NCBI GenBank assembly: GCA_012729055.1
Contig: JAAYDW010000068.1
Span: forward strand, 86,218-150,217
DNA from: Deltaproteobacteria bacterium
Lineage (GTDB): Bacteria > Desulfobacterota > Syntrophia > Syntrophales > Smithellaceae
Direction of reading: 5' to 3'
Length of the DNA stretch: 64,000 nt
Shown: positions 45,022-53,732 of the stretch, piece after piece
Layout: the number at the start of each line of letters is the position of its first letter
How positions within the stretch are numbered: position 1 is the stretch's first letter
Translations under genes and position numbers: made by a program
Notes under the pieces: model-generated
Database searches by the model: none
The model's input: only the letters and a program-made list of their open reading frames with translations
What the model was told of the DNA's origin: nothing

Positions 45022-45115
45022 CAACTGTCAACAAAATGGGTTTCCGGCTGCAAGGCGGTCGGCGTCGCAAAACGAATTGAGGGGATAATCAACGTAAAGA
45101 AAGTGAGGATAGGCC

Positions 45116-45985
45116 ATGAAAATTGAAGATGTAAAAAATGTTTGTGTCGTCGGGGCCGGAAACATGGGCCATCAGATTGCTCTCCAGTGCGCGCTTTCCG
45201 GATTTAAAACCGTCAGCACGGATGTCGTGCCCGCCGTGCTCGAAAAGGCTCAGAAATTCGTTGAGGGCTACCTGCCGGGGCGTGTGCAGAAGGGGAAGAT
45301 GACGGAGGAAGAAGCCAAGAAAGCCCGGAGTCTGATTTCGTTTACCGGCGATCTCAAGGAAGCCGCCAAGGACGCGGACGTGGTTATTGAAGCCGTCCTG
45401 GAGCGCATCGACCTCAAGCGCAAGATCTTCGCCGATCTGGACAAGATTGCGCCTCCCGGCGCCATTCTGGCGACCAACAGTTCCTTCATCGTGAGCTCCC
45501 GGATTGCCGACGTCACCAAGCGCCCCTCCCAGGTCTGCAACCTGCACTTCTTCAATCCGGCGCTGGTCATGAAGCTGGTGGAAGTCGTCCAGGGGCCGCA
45601 TGTCTCCGACGAGACGGCGAAGTGCATGATGGACTTCTGCCTGAAGATCGACAAAATTCCGATTCACATCAAAAAGGAAGTGGACGGCTTTGTGCTGAAC
45701 CGAATTTTCAAGGTCATTTCCAAGGAAGCCCTCTGGATGCTGGAAATGGGCGTGGCCTCGCACGAGGACATCGACAAGGCCTGCGTTTACGGCGCCGGCC
45801 ATCCCATGGGTCCGTTCCGCCTGATGGATCTCACGGGCATCGACCTGACCTACGACATCGGCATGAGCCATTTTTATGAAACCGGCGATGCGGCGGATCT
45901 TCCTTCGCCCAGCGTTGTGAAAAAAGTCACCGAAGGCAAGTTCGGCCAGAAAACCGGCGAAGGCTGGTACAGTTACAAGAAATAA
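45116..45985 (+). CDS. 3-hydroxyacyl-CoA dehydrogenase
   Basis: A 289-residue NAD-dependent enzyme of the Hbd/PaaH family: Rossmann motif VVGAGNMGHQIA (10-21), ATNSSFIVSS, catalytic His in NLHFFNPA and the C-terminal dimer domain with GAGHPMGPFRLMDLTGID. It oxidises 3-hydroxyacyl-CoA to 3-oxoacyl-CoA or works in reverse. The gene lies alone behind the region with operator D. Its chain-length range is not visible. Confidence 0.93.
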   Translation: MKIEDVKNVCVVGAGNMGHQIALQCALSGFKTVSTDVVPAVLEKAQKFVEGYLPGRVQKGKMTEEEAKKARSLISFTGDLKEAAKDADVVIEAVLERIDLKRKIFADLDKIAPPGAILATNSSFIVSSRIADVTKRPSQVCNLHFFNPALVMKLVEVVQGPHVSDETAKCMMDFCLKIDKIPIHIKKEVDGFVLNRIFKVISKEALWMLEMGVASHEDIDKACVYGAGHPMGPFRLMDLTGIDLTYDIGMSHFYETGDAADLPSPSVVKKVTEGKFGQKTGEGWYSYKK

Positions 45986-46042
45986 ATTCGACGTCCGGGG
46001 AGACGGCTCGCGGCCGGAAACTCCCCGGGGCGACAGTTGGAG

Positions 46043-46090
46043 GCCTGTCGGTATTCGGGAAGAATCCCCGGACGCCGGCAGGCTTTTTTT
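46043..46090 (+). terminator. Rho-independent terminator
   Basis: GCCTG-t-CGG (46043-46051) pairs with CCG-g-CAGGC (46075-46083), then seven T. Confidence 0.75.
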
Positions 46091-46124
46091 AGGTCCGGCC
46101 TCGGGCAAGACACGGCAAACGGGC

Positions 46125-46153
46125 TTGACACATCCCTGGAAATCCCGTTATAC
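46125..46153 (+). promoter_or_regulatory. Promoter of the diadenylate cyclase-corA operon
   Basis: TTGACA (46125-46130), 17-base spacer, TTATAC (46148-46153), or TATACA with an 18-base spacer; about 40 bases before the ATG. Confidence 0.6.
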
Positions 46154-46192
46154 AACAGTTCGAAAATTTTCCGGAACCGGAAAGCAACGCTT

Positions 46193-47644
46193 ATGGATTT
46201 TCTCAATGCCGCCGCGGCGGTGGTCAAAAGCATCCGGATCCAGGATGTCCTGGATATGATGATCATCGCCGCGATGATCTTCGCGCTCCTGATGTGGTTC
46301 AAGACGCGGGCGTCGCGATTCGTCCTCATCGGCATTCTGCTTTTGGGCGGCGTGTACCTGCTGGCCCGGTTTTTCCAGCTCTACCTTACATTAATTGTCC
46401 TGCAGGGCTTTTTTGCCATTTTGCTTTTTGTGCTGGTGGTGATCTTTCAGGAAGACCTGCGCGGTTTTTTCGAGCGCCTGGCGATGCTGGGCAATCTGCG
46501 CCGCGAGGTCCGGCCCTTGTCGGAGATGGAAAAAGCGGCGCGGGTCATCGCCGAAACGGCGGGCAATCTGGCAAAAAAGCGCATCGGCGCATTGATCGTC
46601 ATTGCGGGCAGTGATCCGCTGGGCCGCCATCTGACCGGCGGCGTCGCGCTCGACGGCCGGCTCAGCGAACCCCTGCTGGCCAGCATCTTCGATCCCCATT
46701 CCATCGGCCACGACGGCGCGGTGGTCATCAAAAACGACCGCGTCTCTTTGTTCGGCTGCCATCTGCCGCTGTCCGTCAACATCGCCCAGCACGGCAACAT
46801 CGGCCTGCGGCACACGGCGGCGCTGGGATTGACCGAACGCTCGGACGCCCTTTGCATTGTCGTGTCGGAGGAACGAGGGACCATCTCCGTTGCCGACCGG
46901 GAAACGCTGACGGTGGTGCCCGGCGCTTCCACCCTCAATGAAATCCTGGAAAGATATTACATCCGCTATCGGCCCGCGCCCCGGAAAAGGCCGCTTTGGG
47001 GCTGGCTCAGGGAAAACACCAAGGAAAAGGTCATCGCTCTGGTGCTGGCCTGCATGTTATGGGTCGCCTTTGGCTATCAGCGCGATATCGTCCGCCGCGA
47101 TTTTTTGATTCCCATCGAATACAAGAACGTGCCGCAGACCTGGCGGATCGACGAACCGCAGATCACGGAAGCCAAGGTGGTTTTGCAGGGTCCCGAACAG
47201 GCCTTTCGCCTGATGAACGAGCGGTCGCTCCGGCTTTCGCTCGATCTGTCGGCGGTCGCCGAAAAGAAGCGGGAATTCGTTTTGACCAAGGACATGGTGA
47301 ACGCGCCGTCTAGCCTGTCGGTGGCCGACATCAGCCCCGGCAGAATCCGGATTTATGCCTCCCGGCTCGTCGCGGCGACCGTGCCGGTCCGTGTCGCCAC
47401 CCGCAACCATCCGCCCGACTCTCTGGTCGTACAGCGAATTACGCTGTCTCCGGCCATCGTCCGGGTGCTGATCGACTCCCGGATGAATCCGGAGGCGGTC
47501 GTTCTGGAAACGGAGCCGGTCGATTTGCAGAATATCTCGTCGTCCCTGACTACCATGCTTAGAGTTGTTCCCGTCGCGGGCTTGTCCTTTCCGGAAGGAA
47601 AGGCGCCGCAGGTCCGTGTAACCGTCCGGGTGAAACAACAGTAA
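46193..47644 (+). CDS. cdaA: Diadenylate cyclase CdaA fused to a YbbR (CdaR) domain
   Basis: A 483-residue protein. Three N-terminal transmembrane helices (about 19-85) precede a DisA_N cyclase domain with DGA at 174-176 (HSIGHDGAVVI) and RHT at 206-208 (GLRHTAALGL), the two catalytic motifs for making c-di-AMP from two ATP. After it, a fourth helix (279-295) leads to about 190 residues of beta-rich sequence resembling YbbR repeats (VPQTWRIDEPQITEAKVVLQGP and repeat units), which is the CdaR regulator in Firmicutes, where it is usually encoded by a separate gene. The topology thus puts the YbbR part outside the membrane. Confidence 0.9.
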   Translation: MDFLNAAAAVVKSIRIQDVLDMMIIAAMIFALLMWFKTRASRFVLIGILLLGGVYLLARFFQLYLTLIVLQGFFAILLFVLVVIFQEDLRGFFERLAMLGNLRREVRPLSEMEKAARVIAETAGNLAKKRIGALIVIAGSDPLGRHLTGGVALDGRLSEPLLASIFDPHSIGHDGAVVIKNDRVSLFGCHLPLSVNIAQHGNIGLRHTAALGLTERSDALCIVVSEERGTISVADRETLTVVPGASTLNEILERYYIRYRPAPRKRPLWGWLRENTKEKVIALVLACMLWVAFGYQRDIVRRDFLIPIEYKNVPQTWRIDEPQITEAKVVLQGPEQAFRLMNERSLRLSLDLSAVAEKKREFVLTKDMVNAPSSLSVADISPGRIRIYASRLVAATVPVRVATRNHPPDSLVVQRITLSPAIVRVLIDSRMNPEAVVLETEPVDLQNISSSLTTMLRVVPVAGLSFPEGKAPQVRVTVRVKQQ

Positions 47645-47662
47645 CCGCAAGAGGAGGAGGCC

Positions 47663-48724
47663 ATGGATTCCTCTGTGAAAAAGAGATCGAAAAAAGCCGG
47701 CTTGAGCCCGGGAAGCCTGGTCCACATCGGCCGCGCCTACACCGACAGCGCCAGGGTCACGGTGATGCGCTACGACGCTGCGTCCGTGGCCGAAAAGGAG
47801 ATCCGGACGCCCGATGAACTCCGCGCGGAAAGGCAGCAGTCGGGCATCTGCTGGATCAATGTCGACGGGCTGCAGGATGTGCGGCTGTTCGAGGAAATCG
47901 GCGCGCTTTTCGGTCTGCATCCCCTGATTCTGGAGGATATTCTCAACACCGATCAGCGGCCGAAGGCCGAGGATTTCGGCGACTATCTGTTCATCGTTTT
48001 GAAGAATATCTCGAATTCCACAAACCGCGATTTCCAAGTGGAGCAGGTCAGCATCATCCTGGGCAAGGACTTCGTTCTCTCCTTCCGGGAAAAGGAAAGC
48101 CCGCTCTTCGATCCGATCCGGGAAAGGCTGCGCACCGCCAAAGGCAGAGTCCGCAAAGCCGGCGCGGACTACCTCGCGCATCATCTGCTGGACGCCGTCG
48201 TGGACCAGTATTTCGTTGTCCTGGACGACATCGAACAGAAAATCGAACGGCTGGAGGATGATCTGGTTCTGCGCACGACGCCCGCCAAACTCCAGGAGAT
48301 TCACCGCCTGAAGAAGGAACTGATCGTTTTGCGCAAATCCCTGTGGCCGCTCCGGGAGGCGATCGCCCTGCTTGAGCGGTCGGATTCCCCCCTCATTACC
48401 GATTCCGACCTGATTTATTTCAAGGACATTTCCGATCACATCATTGCGGTGATCGACACGGTCGATACGTTTCGGGACATACTGGCCGGCATGCTGGACA
48501 TCTACCTGTCTTCGGCCGGCATCAAACTCAACCAGGTCATGAAGGTTTTGACGATTATCGCAACGATATTCATGCCCTTGACATTCCTGGCCGGCATCTA
48601 CGGAATGAACTTCAAGTATATGCCGGGGCTGGACTGGCCCTGGAGCTTCTTTGTCGTGTGGGGGGCGATGTTGACGATCGCCCTGGGAATGCTTATGCTG
48701 TTTCGCAGGAAGAAATGGATTTGA
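47663..48724 (+). CDS. corA: CorA-family magnesium/cobalt transporter
   Basis: A 353-residue protein with a cytoplasmic alpha/beta funnel domain and two C-terminal transmembrane helices; the pore signature YGMNF is at about 312-316, after MPLTFLAGI, and the second helix is FFVVWGAMLTIALGMLML. It transports Mg2+ (or Co2+/Ni2+). It follows cdaA by 18 bases. In other bacteria c-di-AMP regulates K+ and osmolyte transport, so a joint ion-homeostasis operon is reasonable (inference). Confidence 0.92.
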   Translation: MDSSVKKRSKKAGLSPGSLVHIGRAYTDSARVTVMRYDAASVAEKEIRTPDELRAERQQSGICWINVDGLQDVRLFEEIGALFGLHPLILEDILNTDQRPKAEDFGDYLFIVLKNISNSTNRDFQVEQVSIILGKDFVLSFREKESPLFDPIRERLRTAKGRVRKAGADYLAHHLLDAVVDQYFVVLDDIEQKIERLEDDLVLRTTPAKLQEIHRLKKELIVLRKSLWPLREAIALLERSDSPLITDSDLIYFKDISDHIIAVIDTVDTFRDILAGMLDIYLSSAGIKLNQVMKVLTIIATIFMPLTFLAGIYGMNFKYMPGLDWPWSFFVVWGAMLTIALGMLMLFRRKKWI

Positions 48725-48805
48725 GCGGCGGCCAAAACGGTTGCAATCGGTTTAAAAATATGCTCAAGCTAACTTAACAATTAAATTCTTCAGGAGGCCA
48801 AATTT

Positions 48806-49285
48806 ATGCAGGTATTCACAGCAAACGATATAGTGGAAGTTGCTGTCCGTATTGAAGAAAACGGAATTACTTTTTACAATTTCGCGGAGAAAATCGCCAA
48901 GACGGAAGACGCCAAAAAACTCTTTGCCCAGTTGGCCCTGGCGGAAGCCGCTCATAAACGGACGTTTGAGAAGCTCCTGTCGCAGATCGAAACCTACACG
49001 CCCCCGGAGCGCTATGCCGGCGAATACGCCGATTACCTGCGCAATTATGTGGACAACAACCTGATCTTCACCAAGGACGTCATGGACAAGCAGCTCTCTC
49101 AGGTGACCGACACCGTCGGCGCTTTCGACTTCGCCATGCAGCGCGAGCTCGATTCCATTTTGTATTACCATGAAGTAAAGAACCTGGTGCCTGCCGCTCA
49201 GCATGAAGCCATCGAGAAAATCATCGAGGAAGAAAGAAAGCACTACCAGATGCTCAATCAGATGAAGAAGCGCTACGTCGGCTGA
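48806..49285 (+). CDS. Ferritin-like/rubrerythrin-type protein
   Basis: A 159-residue four-helix protein with IEENGITFYNFAEK, ALAEAAHKRTFEKLL, ELDSILYYHEVK and EEERKHYQMLNQM, i.e. the ExxH-type pairs of a di-iron site. There is no C-terminal rubredoxin domain, so it is a short erythrin, probably for peroxide or oxygen protection. GGAGG precedes the ATG. A terminator follows. Confidence 0.85.
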   Translation: MQVFTANDIVEVAVRIEENGITFYNFAEKIAKTEDAKKLFAQLALAEAAHKRTFEKLLSQIETYTPPERYAGEYADYLRNYVDNNLIFTKDVMDKQLSQVTDTVGAFDFAMQRELDSILYYHEVKNLVPAAQHEAIEKIIEEERKHYQMLNQMKKRYVG

Positions 49286-49308
49286 GAAGGTCCCCTTATC
49301 AAAACGAG

Positions 49309-49337
49309 AAAAGCCGCCTTTTTAGGCGGCTTTTTTT
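49309..49337. terminator. Bidirectional Rho-independent terminator
   Basis: AAAAGCCGCC and GGCGGCTTTT form the stem with a T-rich loop and T run; it separates the ferritin-like gene and the convergent DUF35 gene. Confidence 0.88.
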
Positions 49338-49740
49338 ACGCCGGTTTGAATTTCGGCAGCGTTATGTTTTCGTCGATATCGGCCCAGACGATCTCCACCG
49401 GCATATCGCATGTTACCTCGCCCGGGGGGCATCCGATGATGTTGGTGAGGAGGCGGGGACCCTCGTCGAGAACCACGACGGCGACCGTGTAGGGCAGTTC
49501 GGCGGCGAATCCCGGATGGTAGGCGGTGTGGTAAACGGCGAAGGTGTAAATCCGTCCGGTTCCTTTGGCGGTCAGTCGGCGGGCCTCCGGCGAATGGCAC
49601 CGGGGACAGAGCAGGGATGGCGGCCAGCGGACATGACCGCAGGCGCTGCACTCCTGGAACCGGAGTTCGTGATTTTTGCATCCCTCCCAGAAGGGCTGGT
49701 TGTCCGGATTTCGTTTCGGCAAGGGTTTCTCATAGGGCAT
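49336..49740 (-). CDS. DUF35 OB-fold/zinc-ribbon acyl-CoA-associated protein
   Basis: A 134-residue protein: rubredoxin-like zinc ribbon CSACGHVRWPPSLLCPRC, then OB-fold with GRIYTFAVYHTAYHPGF and VVVLDEGPRLLTNIIG. DUF35 proteins partner with thiolase-like acyltransferases and hold or channel CoA substrates. It follows the thiolase-like gene by 3 bases, a classic pair. Confidence 0.9.
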   Translation of the reverse strand: MPYEKPLPKRNPDNQPFWEGCKNHELRFQECSACGHVRWPPSLLCPRCHSPEARRLTAKGTGRIYTFAVYHTAYHPGFAAELPYTVAVVVLDEGPRLLTNIIGCPPGEVTCDMPVEIVWADIDENITLPKFKPA

Positions 49741-49743
49741 GGC

Positions 49744-50910
49744 TCATAACCTCCGCAGCAGGATGCAGGCATGGCTTTGCAAAATGCCGCCGTTGTCGCT
49801 GCACAAAATAATTTCGGGCGACTTGGTTTTCGTTGCGGCGCCGAGCTGACGCTGTCCGCAGCGCCCCATAATCTGCATGGTTCCTTCGGCGATCGGCGTC
49901 AGGCCCATGAAGTAAGCCTCTGCGAGCTGTCCGCCGGACGTGTTCACCGGCAGGCGCCCGCCCGGCTCGATCGTTCCGCCTTGGAGCCAGTCTCGCCCTT
50001 CGCCCGGTTTGAAAAAGCCGTAGTCCTGGAGGGTGATTTCCACCGTGTAGGTAAAGCAATCGTAGATTTCGCAGGCGTCCACAGCGTCGCGCGTGATGCC
50101 GGCCATGGCAAAGGCCGCTTCTCCGGCCGGCCGGGCGCCGGTCGGCCCGGCCATCCAGTCCGATTGGGTGATGGACGTCGAGGGATTGTGCATGCCCAGG
50201 CCCATGATGACGGCCGGCGGCTGCCGCAAGTCGCGCGCCCGTTCGACCGAAGTCACGATGATGGCCCGTCCGCCGTCGGTAATCAGACAGTTGTCGGGCA
50301 GGCGCAGCGGTTCGACCACCCAGCGGGCGGCGTCGTAGTCCGCTTCGGAAAGCGGCTTGTCGCGCAGCATGGCGGCCGGGTTGAGGCCGGCCCACTTGCG
50401 CTGGCCCACGGCGATTTTTTTCCAGGTTTCCGGACCGGTGCCGAATTCGTGCATCGCCCGCCGCGCGGCGAGCGCGTACCCGCCGGTGGCGCCGAAATGG
50501 CCGAAGACGGCGTCGTCTCCCGAAAAGTCGATGAGCATCCGCTGCATGCTGTTGCTCGAGAGGGCGTTATGTCCGTAAGAGATGAGAACGTAGCGGCACA
50601 GGCCGGATTCAAGCGCGCCAACGGCGTGCTGTAAGTGGCTGCGCGATCAGTTGGCGTCCTGGCTCATGTATACGGGCGAAATCCCCAAATGCTGGGCGAT
50701 GAGGTTGGGCGTGAGGTTGTCCTCGTTGGACGCGGCGGGAAAGTGGCGGTAGCAGATGAAGCCGTCGATGTCTTCTTTTGCGAGCCCGGCGTCTTTGATG
50801 GCGTTGGCCGACGCTTCCAGGTGGAAGCTGAGAGACGTTCTTCCCGGGACGCGCCCCTGCGGCGTGCAGCCCACCCCTACGACGGCATACTTGTCTTTTA
50901 AAGACGGCAT
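49744..50910 (-). CDS. Thiolase-like acyl-CoA acyltransferase with an in-frame TGA at codon 88
   Basis: From ATG 50910 (GGAGG upstream) the frame reads MPSLKDKYAVVGVGCTPQG and stays thiolase-like to TGA at 50649-50647, after VYMSQDAN; it continues at once in the same frame with SRSHLQHAVGALESGLCRYV to 49744. Joined length is 388 residues, right for the DUF35-linked thiolases (Ltp/SCP2 type). The UGA lies in the loop of the thiolase nucleophile, about two residues C-terminal of the classical catalytic Cys position. Either UGA encodes selenocysteine (the host has a UGA-containing selD), or this is a recent nonsense mutation. A stem-loop follows the UGA directly. Everything else in the gene is intact. 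Confidence 0.75.
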
Positions 50911-50990
50911 TCTCAACCCTCCTGCAAACCGTGATGGACAGCAACTCCCTGATTTCTTCAGGGGTGCAGATAGCCAGCAGCCTGACAATC

Positions 50991-51083
50991 TCACATGCGG
51001 AATTTGTTGATTTCGCACAAGGCGAGCGCAGGTTCCCGATCCACCGGACCGTCAAAGATAAGCAGGTATGCTTTTAATCGCAT
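50991..51083 (-). CDS. Possible 30-residue small ORF or gene remnant
   Basis: A short frame with an excellent AAGGAGG site 8 bases before the ATG at 51083, starting MRLKAYLLIFDGPVDRE and ending at TGA. No family can be claimed from 30 residues. The downstream frame has further stops, so if it was longer, it is degraded. It may be a truncated gene or a leader of the thiolase unit. Confidence 0.3.
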   Translation of the reverse strand: MRLKAYLLIFDGPVDREPALALCEINKFRM

Positions 51084-51142
51084 CGGAAACGACCTCCTTG
51101 CCCTATCGGAATCCCTTCTGCCGCCGGTCATCCGGCCGATCT

Positions 51143-51448
51143 TCACTCTTGGCTGATAATTTTCATTCTTTTGGACCATCCGTTTTTATCGGTCCGAACA
51201 TTTCTGCAATCTTCCTTGTACTGGAGAGTGAAAACAACCTTTTTGTGATTTTGTTCATCCTCCGCGATGCGATATCCCGTTATGATGCCGCCGAAGAAAG
51301 AGGGCTCCTGCTGCTTTTTGTGAAAATAGATTTCCCCGCCGACCAGATCCCTGGCTTTGCTTTCTTCTATCGCCCAGCAGCCGCTCTCCCATTGGTGATC
51401 GGGCAGTTTGACAAAATTGTTCAACGGTTCAACCATGTGGATGTTCAT
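51143..51448 (-). CDS. Conserved hypothetical protein
   Basis: A 101-residue soluble protein beginning MNIHMVEPLNNFVKLPDHQ with WESGCWAIEESKARDLVGGEIYF, rich in charged and aromatic residues, and a basic C-terminal end. Not recognised. The sequence around SFFGGIITGYRI looks like a small beta-barrel. TAGGAGG before the ATG at 51448 decides the start. It lies 60 bases upstream of the short ORF. Confidence 0.6.
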   Translation of the reverse strand: MNIHMVEPLNNFVKLPDHQWESGCWAIEESKARDLVGGEIYFHKKQQEPSFFGGIITGYRIAEDEQNHKKVVFTLQYKEDCRNVRTDKNGWSKRMKIISQE

Positions 51449-51507
51449 GTCGTGCCTCCTAAAAATAAATTTTTTGCATTTCCTCGTCTGCGATTTTTTA
51501 TAACACA

Positions 51508-51539
51508 AAGCCCCGCCTTACTGTAATGGGCAGGGCTTC
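51508..51539 (-). terminator. Hairpin after the radical SAM gene
   Basis: On the minus strand AAGCCCTGCC pairs with GGCGGGGCTT with one mismatch. No uninterrupted T run follows, so it is a modest terminator candidate. Confidence 0.4.
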
Positions 51540-51695
51540 AATAGCAATGGCGTATTCTCTGGGCCGAAAAGAAATTCGTTGTTACAGGAGTGTCTATTAC
51601 ATTGCCGCTTATTAAGCTATCGATACGGCAAGAAAGTCAAGACAAATTATGCCGGGCGACAAAGACGAAGCGCGCAGGATCCGATTTCTTCCCGG

Positions 51696-53288
51696 TTACC
51701 GGGATGAAAAAGATGTGTTCGGACGGCCATGCAGATGTTCCTTGGCCTGGGCCAGTTTCTCAAAAAATGTCCCCCGGCGCACAAGTGAGGCCCAGCGCCG
51801 CAAAATGATCCAGCCGCCGAACCGAATCAGATCATTTCGCCAGAGTCGATACCATTTGCGCCAGCCGAAACGGATGTTCCACAAGGACAAAAACATCGCG
51901 GGAAAAATCATGATGTTGAGCCCTATGGCAAACAGGTATCGGAAGCGATAAAAGCGCCGCATGAGTTTCCGGGCAGCCTGCTGCATGTCTTCCGGAGTCA
52001 GCGGCTCATCCGGCATAAACACCGGGAAATTACCATCATAGTACTCCCAGCCGATGTCCGTGCGGGGAAAGATCCGGCCGGCTGCGTCAAGCCTTTCCGT
52101 CAAAGCAGTTCCCGGCAGAGGAACGGGCAGCAGCACCTGGAGTGTGTCTATCCGGCTTTTCCGGATAAAGTGTTTAAATCGCTTCAAACGCTCCTCAAGG
52201 GACATCTTCAGCGTAACATCTTCGGGCATGGGATAGCCGAAAATGAACATGCCATGCACCAGAAATCCGGCCTGATGGTAGCGCTTCGTCATCTCCAGCA
52301 TTTCTTCGGGATTTATTCTTTTATCCATGACCGTCAATTCCTCGGCAATGGGCGATTCAAACCCAATGCAGACGGTATAAACGCCGGCATTGCGCATGGC
52401 GCCGAGCAATTCCTCGTCGCGGCCCCGATCAAGCCTCGTCTGGACGGTAATGTCCAATTTTACTCCCACGGCCTTTTGATAATCGGCCAGCATGCCGCAC
52501 AGCCGGAGCGTCTCATGCCGACTGTGGCCGAACAGGTCGTCCACAATGAAAAAATGCCGGGCATTGTGCGCTTCCAGAAGGGACGCCATTTGTTCCACAA
52601 CGCGTTCCGGGGCGGCGGCGCGCGGTTTGCCTTTCACGGTGCAGAATTCGCAGTTCATGCCGCAGCCGCGAATCCAGCCTACCGGATAGATTTTTACTTT
52701 GGCATAACGCAGCAGCGCGAAATCGGGCAGCGGCAATTCATTAAAGTCGATGACCGGCGGACGCGGCGGGGTCTGGACAGGCGTCCCGTTTTTCAAATAG
52801 GCGATGCCGGCGACATCCGCCGGATTGGCTCCGGCCGCGATGACAGCAAGAAGTTCGCGGATGGTGTGATCGCCTTCGCCGATTCCAATGAAGTCGATAT
52901 CATTTTCGAGCGCCTCCCGGATATTGTCGCCCACAAAATGCTGACCGCCGGCAATCGTGACGGCGCCTGTCTTTTTATACAGGCGGGCCAGTTCATGCAG
53001 TCGCGGAATCGTGCTGCTGAGCCCGCCGTAAAGACCAACGACATCCGCGTGGCGGATGGCCTGCAGAGTCGCGTGGTCCGGCCGGCCCTCCGCGTCGCGC
53101 GGACCGAATTTACGGTAGTTGTTCTCATCTATCACCTCGACATCCCAGCCGGGCATCCGGCTGACCACGGTGGCAACGGAAAGCGGCCCCAGGGACGTTG
53201 TCCGGCGGGCAATGCGGGAATAAATATTAAAGGCCGGATAAGCCGGAACGACCATGCGAAAACGCCGCTTGTTGAGAAAATTATTCAT
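51696..53288 (-). CDS. B12-binding-domain radical SAM protein
   Basis: A 530-residue protein of the BchE/MiaB-like B12-radical SAM class. The N-terminal Rossmann-like part (about 35-165) resembles a cobalamin-binding domain but lacks a clear DxHxxG motif. Radical SAM Cys209, Cys213 and Cys216 are in RGCGMNCEFCTV; GFESPIAEELTVMDK is the strand-4/5 region. The C terminus (440-500) has hydrophobic segments (FAIGLNIMIFPAMFLSLW), so it may bind the membrane. The reaction could be a methylation or ring closure on an unknown lipid-like substrate. Confidence 0.85.
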   Translation of the reverse strand: MNNFLNKRRFRMVVPAYPAFNIYSRIARRTTSLGPLSVATVVSRMPGWDVEVIDENNYRKFGPRDAEGRPDHATLQAIRHADVVGLYGGLSSTIPRLHELARLYKKTGAVTIAGGQHFVGDNIREALENDIDFIGIGEGDHTIRELLAVIAAGANPADVAGIAYLKNGTPVQTPPRPPVIDFNELPLPDFALLRYAKVKIYPVGWIRGCGMNCEFCTVKGKPRAAAPERVVEQMASLLEAHNARHFFIVDDLFGHSRHETLRLCGMLADYQKAVGVKLDITVQTRLDRGRDEELLGAMRNAGVYTVCIGFESPIAEELTVMDKRINPEEMLEMTKRYHQAGFLVHGMFIFGYPMPEDVTLKMSLEERLKRFKHFIRKSRIDTLQVLLPVPLPGTALTERLDAAGRIFPRTDIGWEYYDGNFPVFMPDEPLTPEDMQQAARKLMRRFYRFRYLFAIGLNIMIFPAMFLSLWNIRFGWRKWYRLWRNDLIRFGGWIILRRWASLVRRGTFFEKLAQAKEHLHGRPNTSFSSR

Positions 53289-53732
53289 TGTATTTTCTCC
53301 TTTCGGCCGACATGACTTTGCGTCTTTAGGCGGAGCAGAAACACGATTTGCGTTTACAGGCTTTCCTGAACTTATTGCCGCCGGGCCCTGTCTATTGGAA
53401 GGTTGGCTTTCTGGTGAATCGGTTTCCTGATATTCTTCAATGAGCCCGCCTGAAGCCGGGACGGATGAGGGAGATCCTTCTCTGGTACCTTAGCTGGGGG
53501 AAATTATAGCATACATGATGTGATTTGTGGAAAAAAAGTTTTTGGTGACAATTTCACCTGTGTCCTTACGGCATAGTGCATGATGTTGCCCTGTCTTGTC
53601 GCCGATGCCATTTTTACGTTGACAAGATTGAAATATTTTTAAAAGGGAAAAGCGGTTGGATTTCCCCAAAAACCGTAAAAATTGCCGGATAGCAAGGAAA
53701 CAATACAGGAGGCCTCTTTGTTTTTCTTAACA
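53289..53732. other. 444-base non-coding stretch with a long leader
   Basis: Contains the promoter below and about 210 bases of leader for the radical SAM gene, in which ACGCAAA occurs twice (minus strand, about 53311-53352), reminiscent of GEMM c-di-GMP riboswitch motifs but without a complete fold. No credible ORF. Confidence 0.45.
53503..53532 (-). promoter_or_regulatory. Extended -10 promoter of the radical SAM gene
   Basis: Minus strand TGC-TATAAT (TATAAT at 53508-53503) with a weak -35 TTCCAC 18 bases upstream (53532-53527). The TG motif makes the weak -35 acceptable. Confidence 0.6.

Noticed and set aside
50910..51083. Extending the 30-residue ORF through further TGA codons as selenocysteines
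   Set aside because: Two UGA in 13 codons and no conserved sequence around them; more likely a degraded or very short gene.
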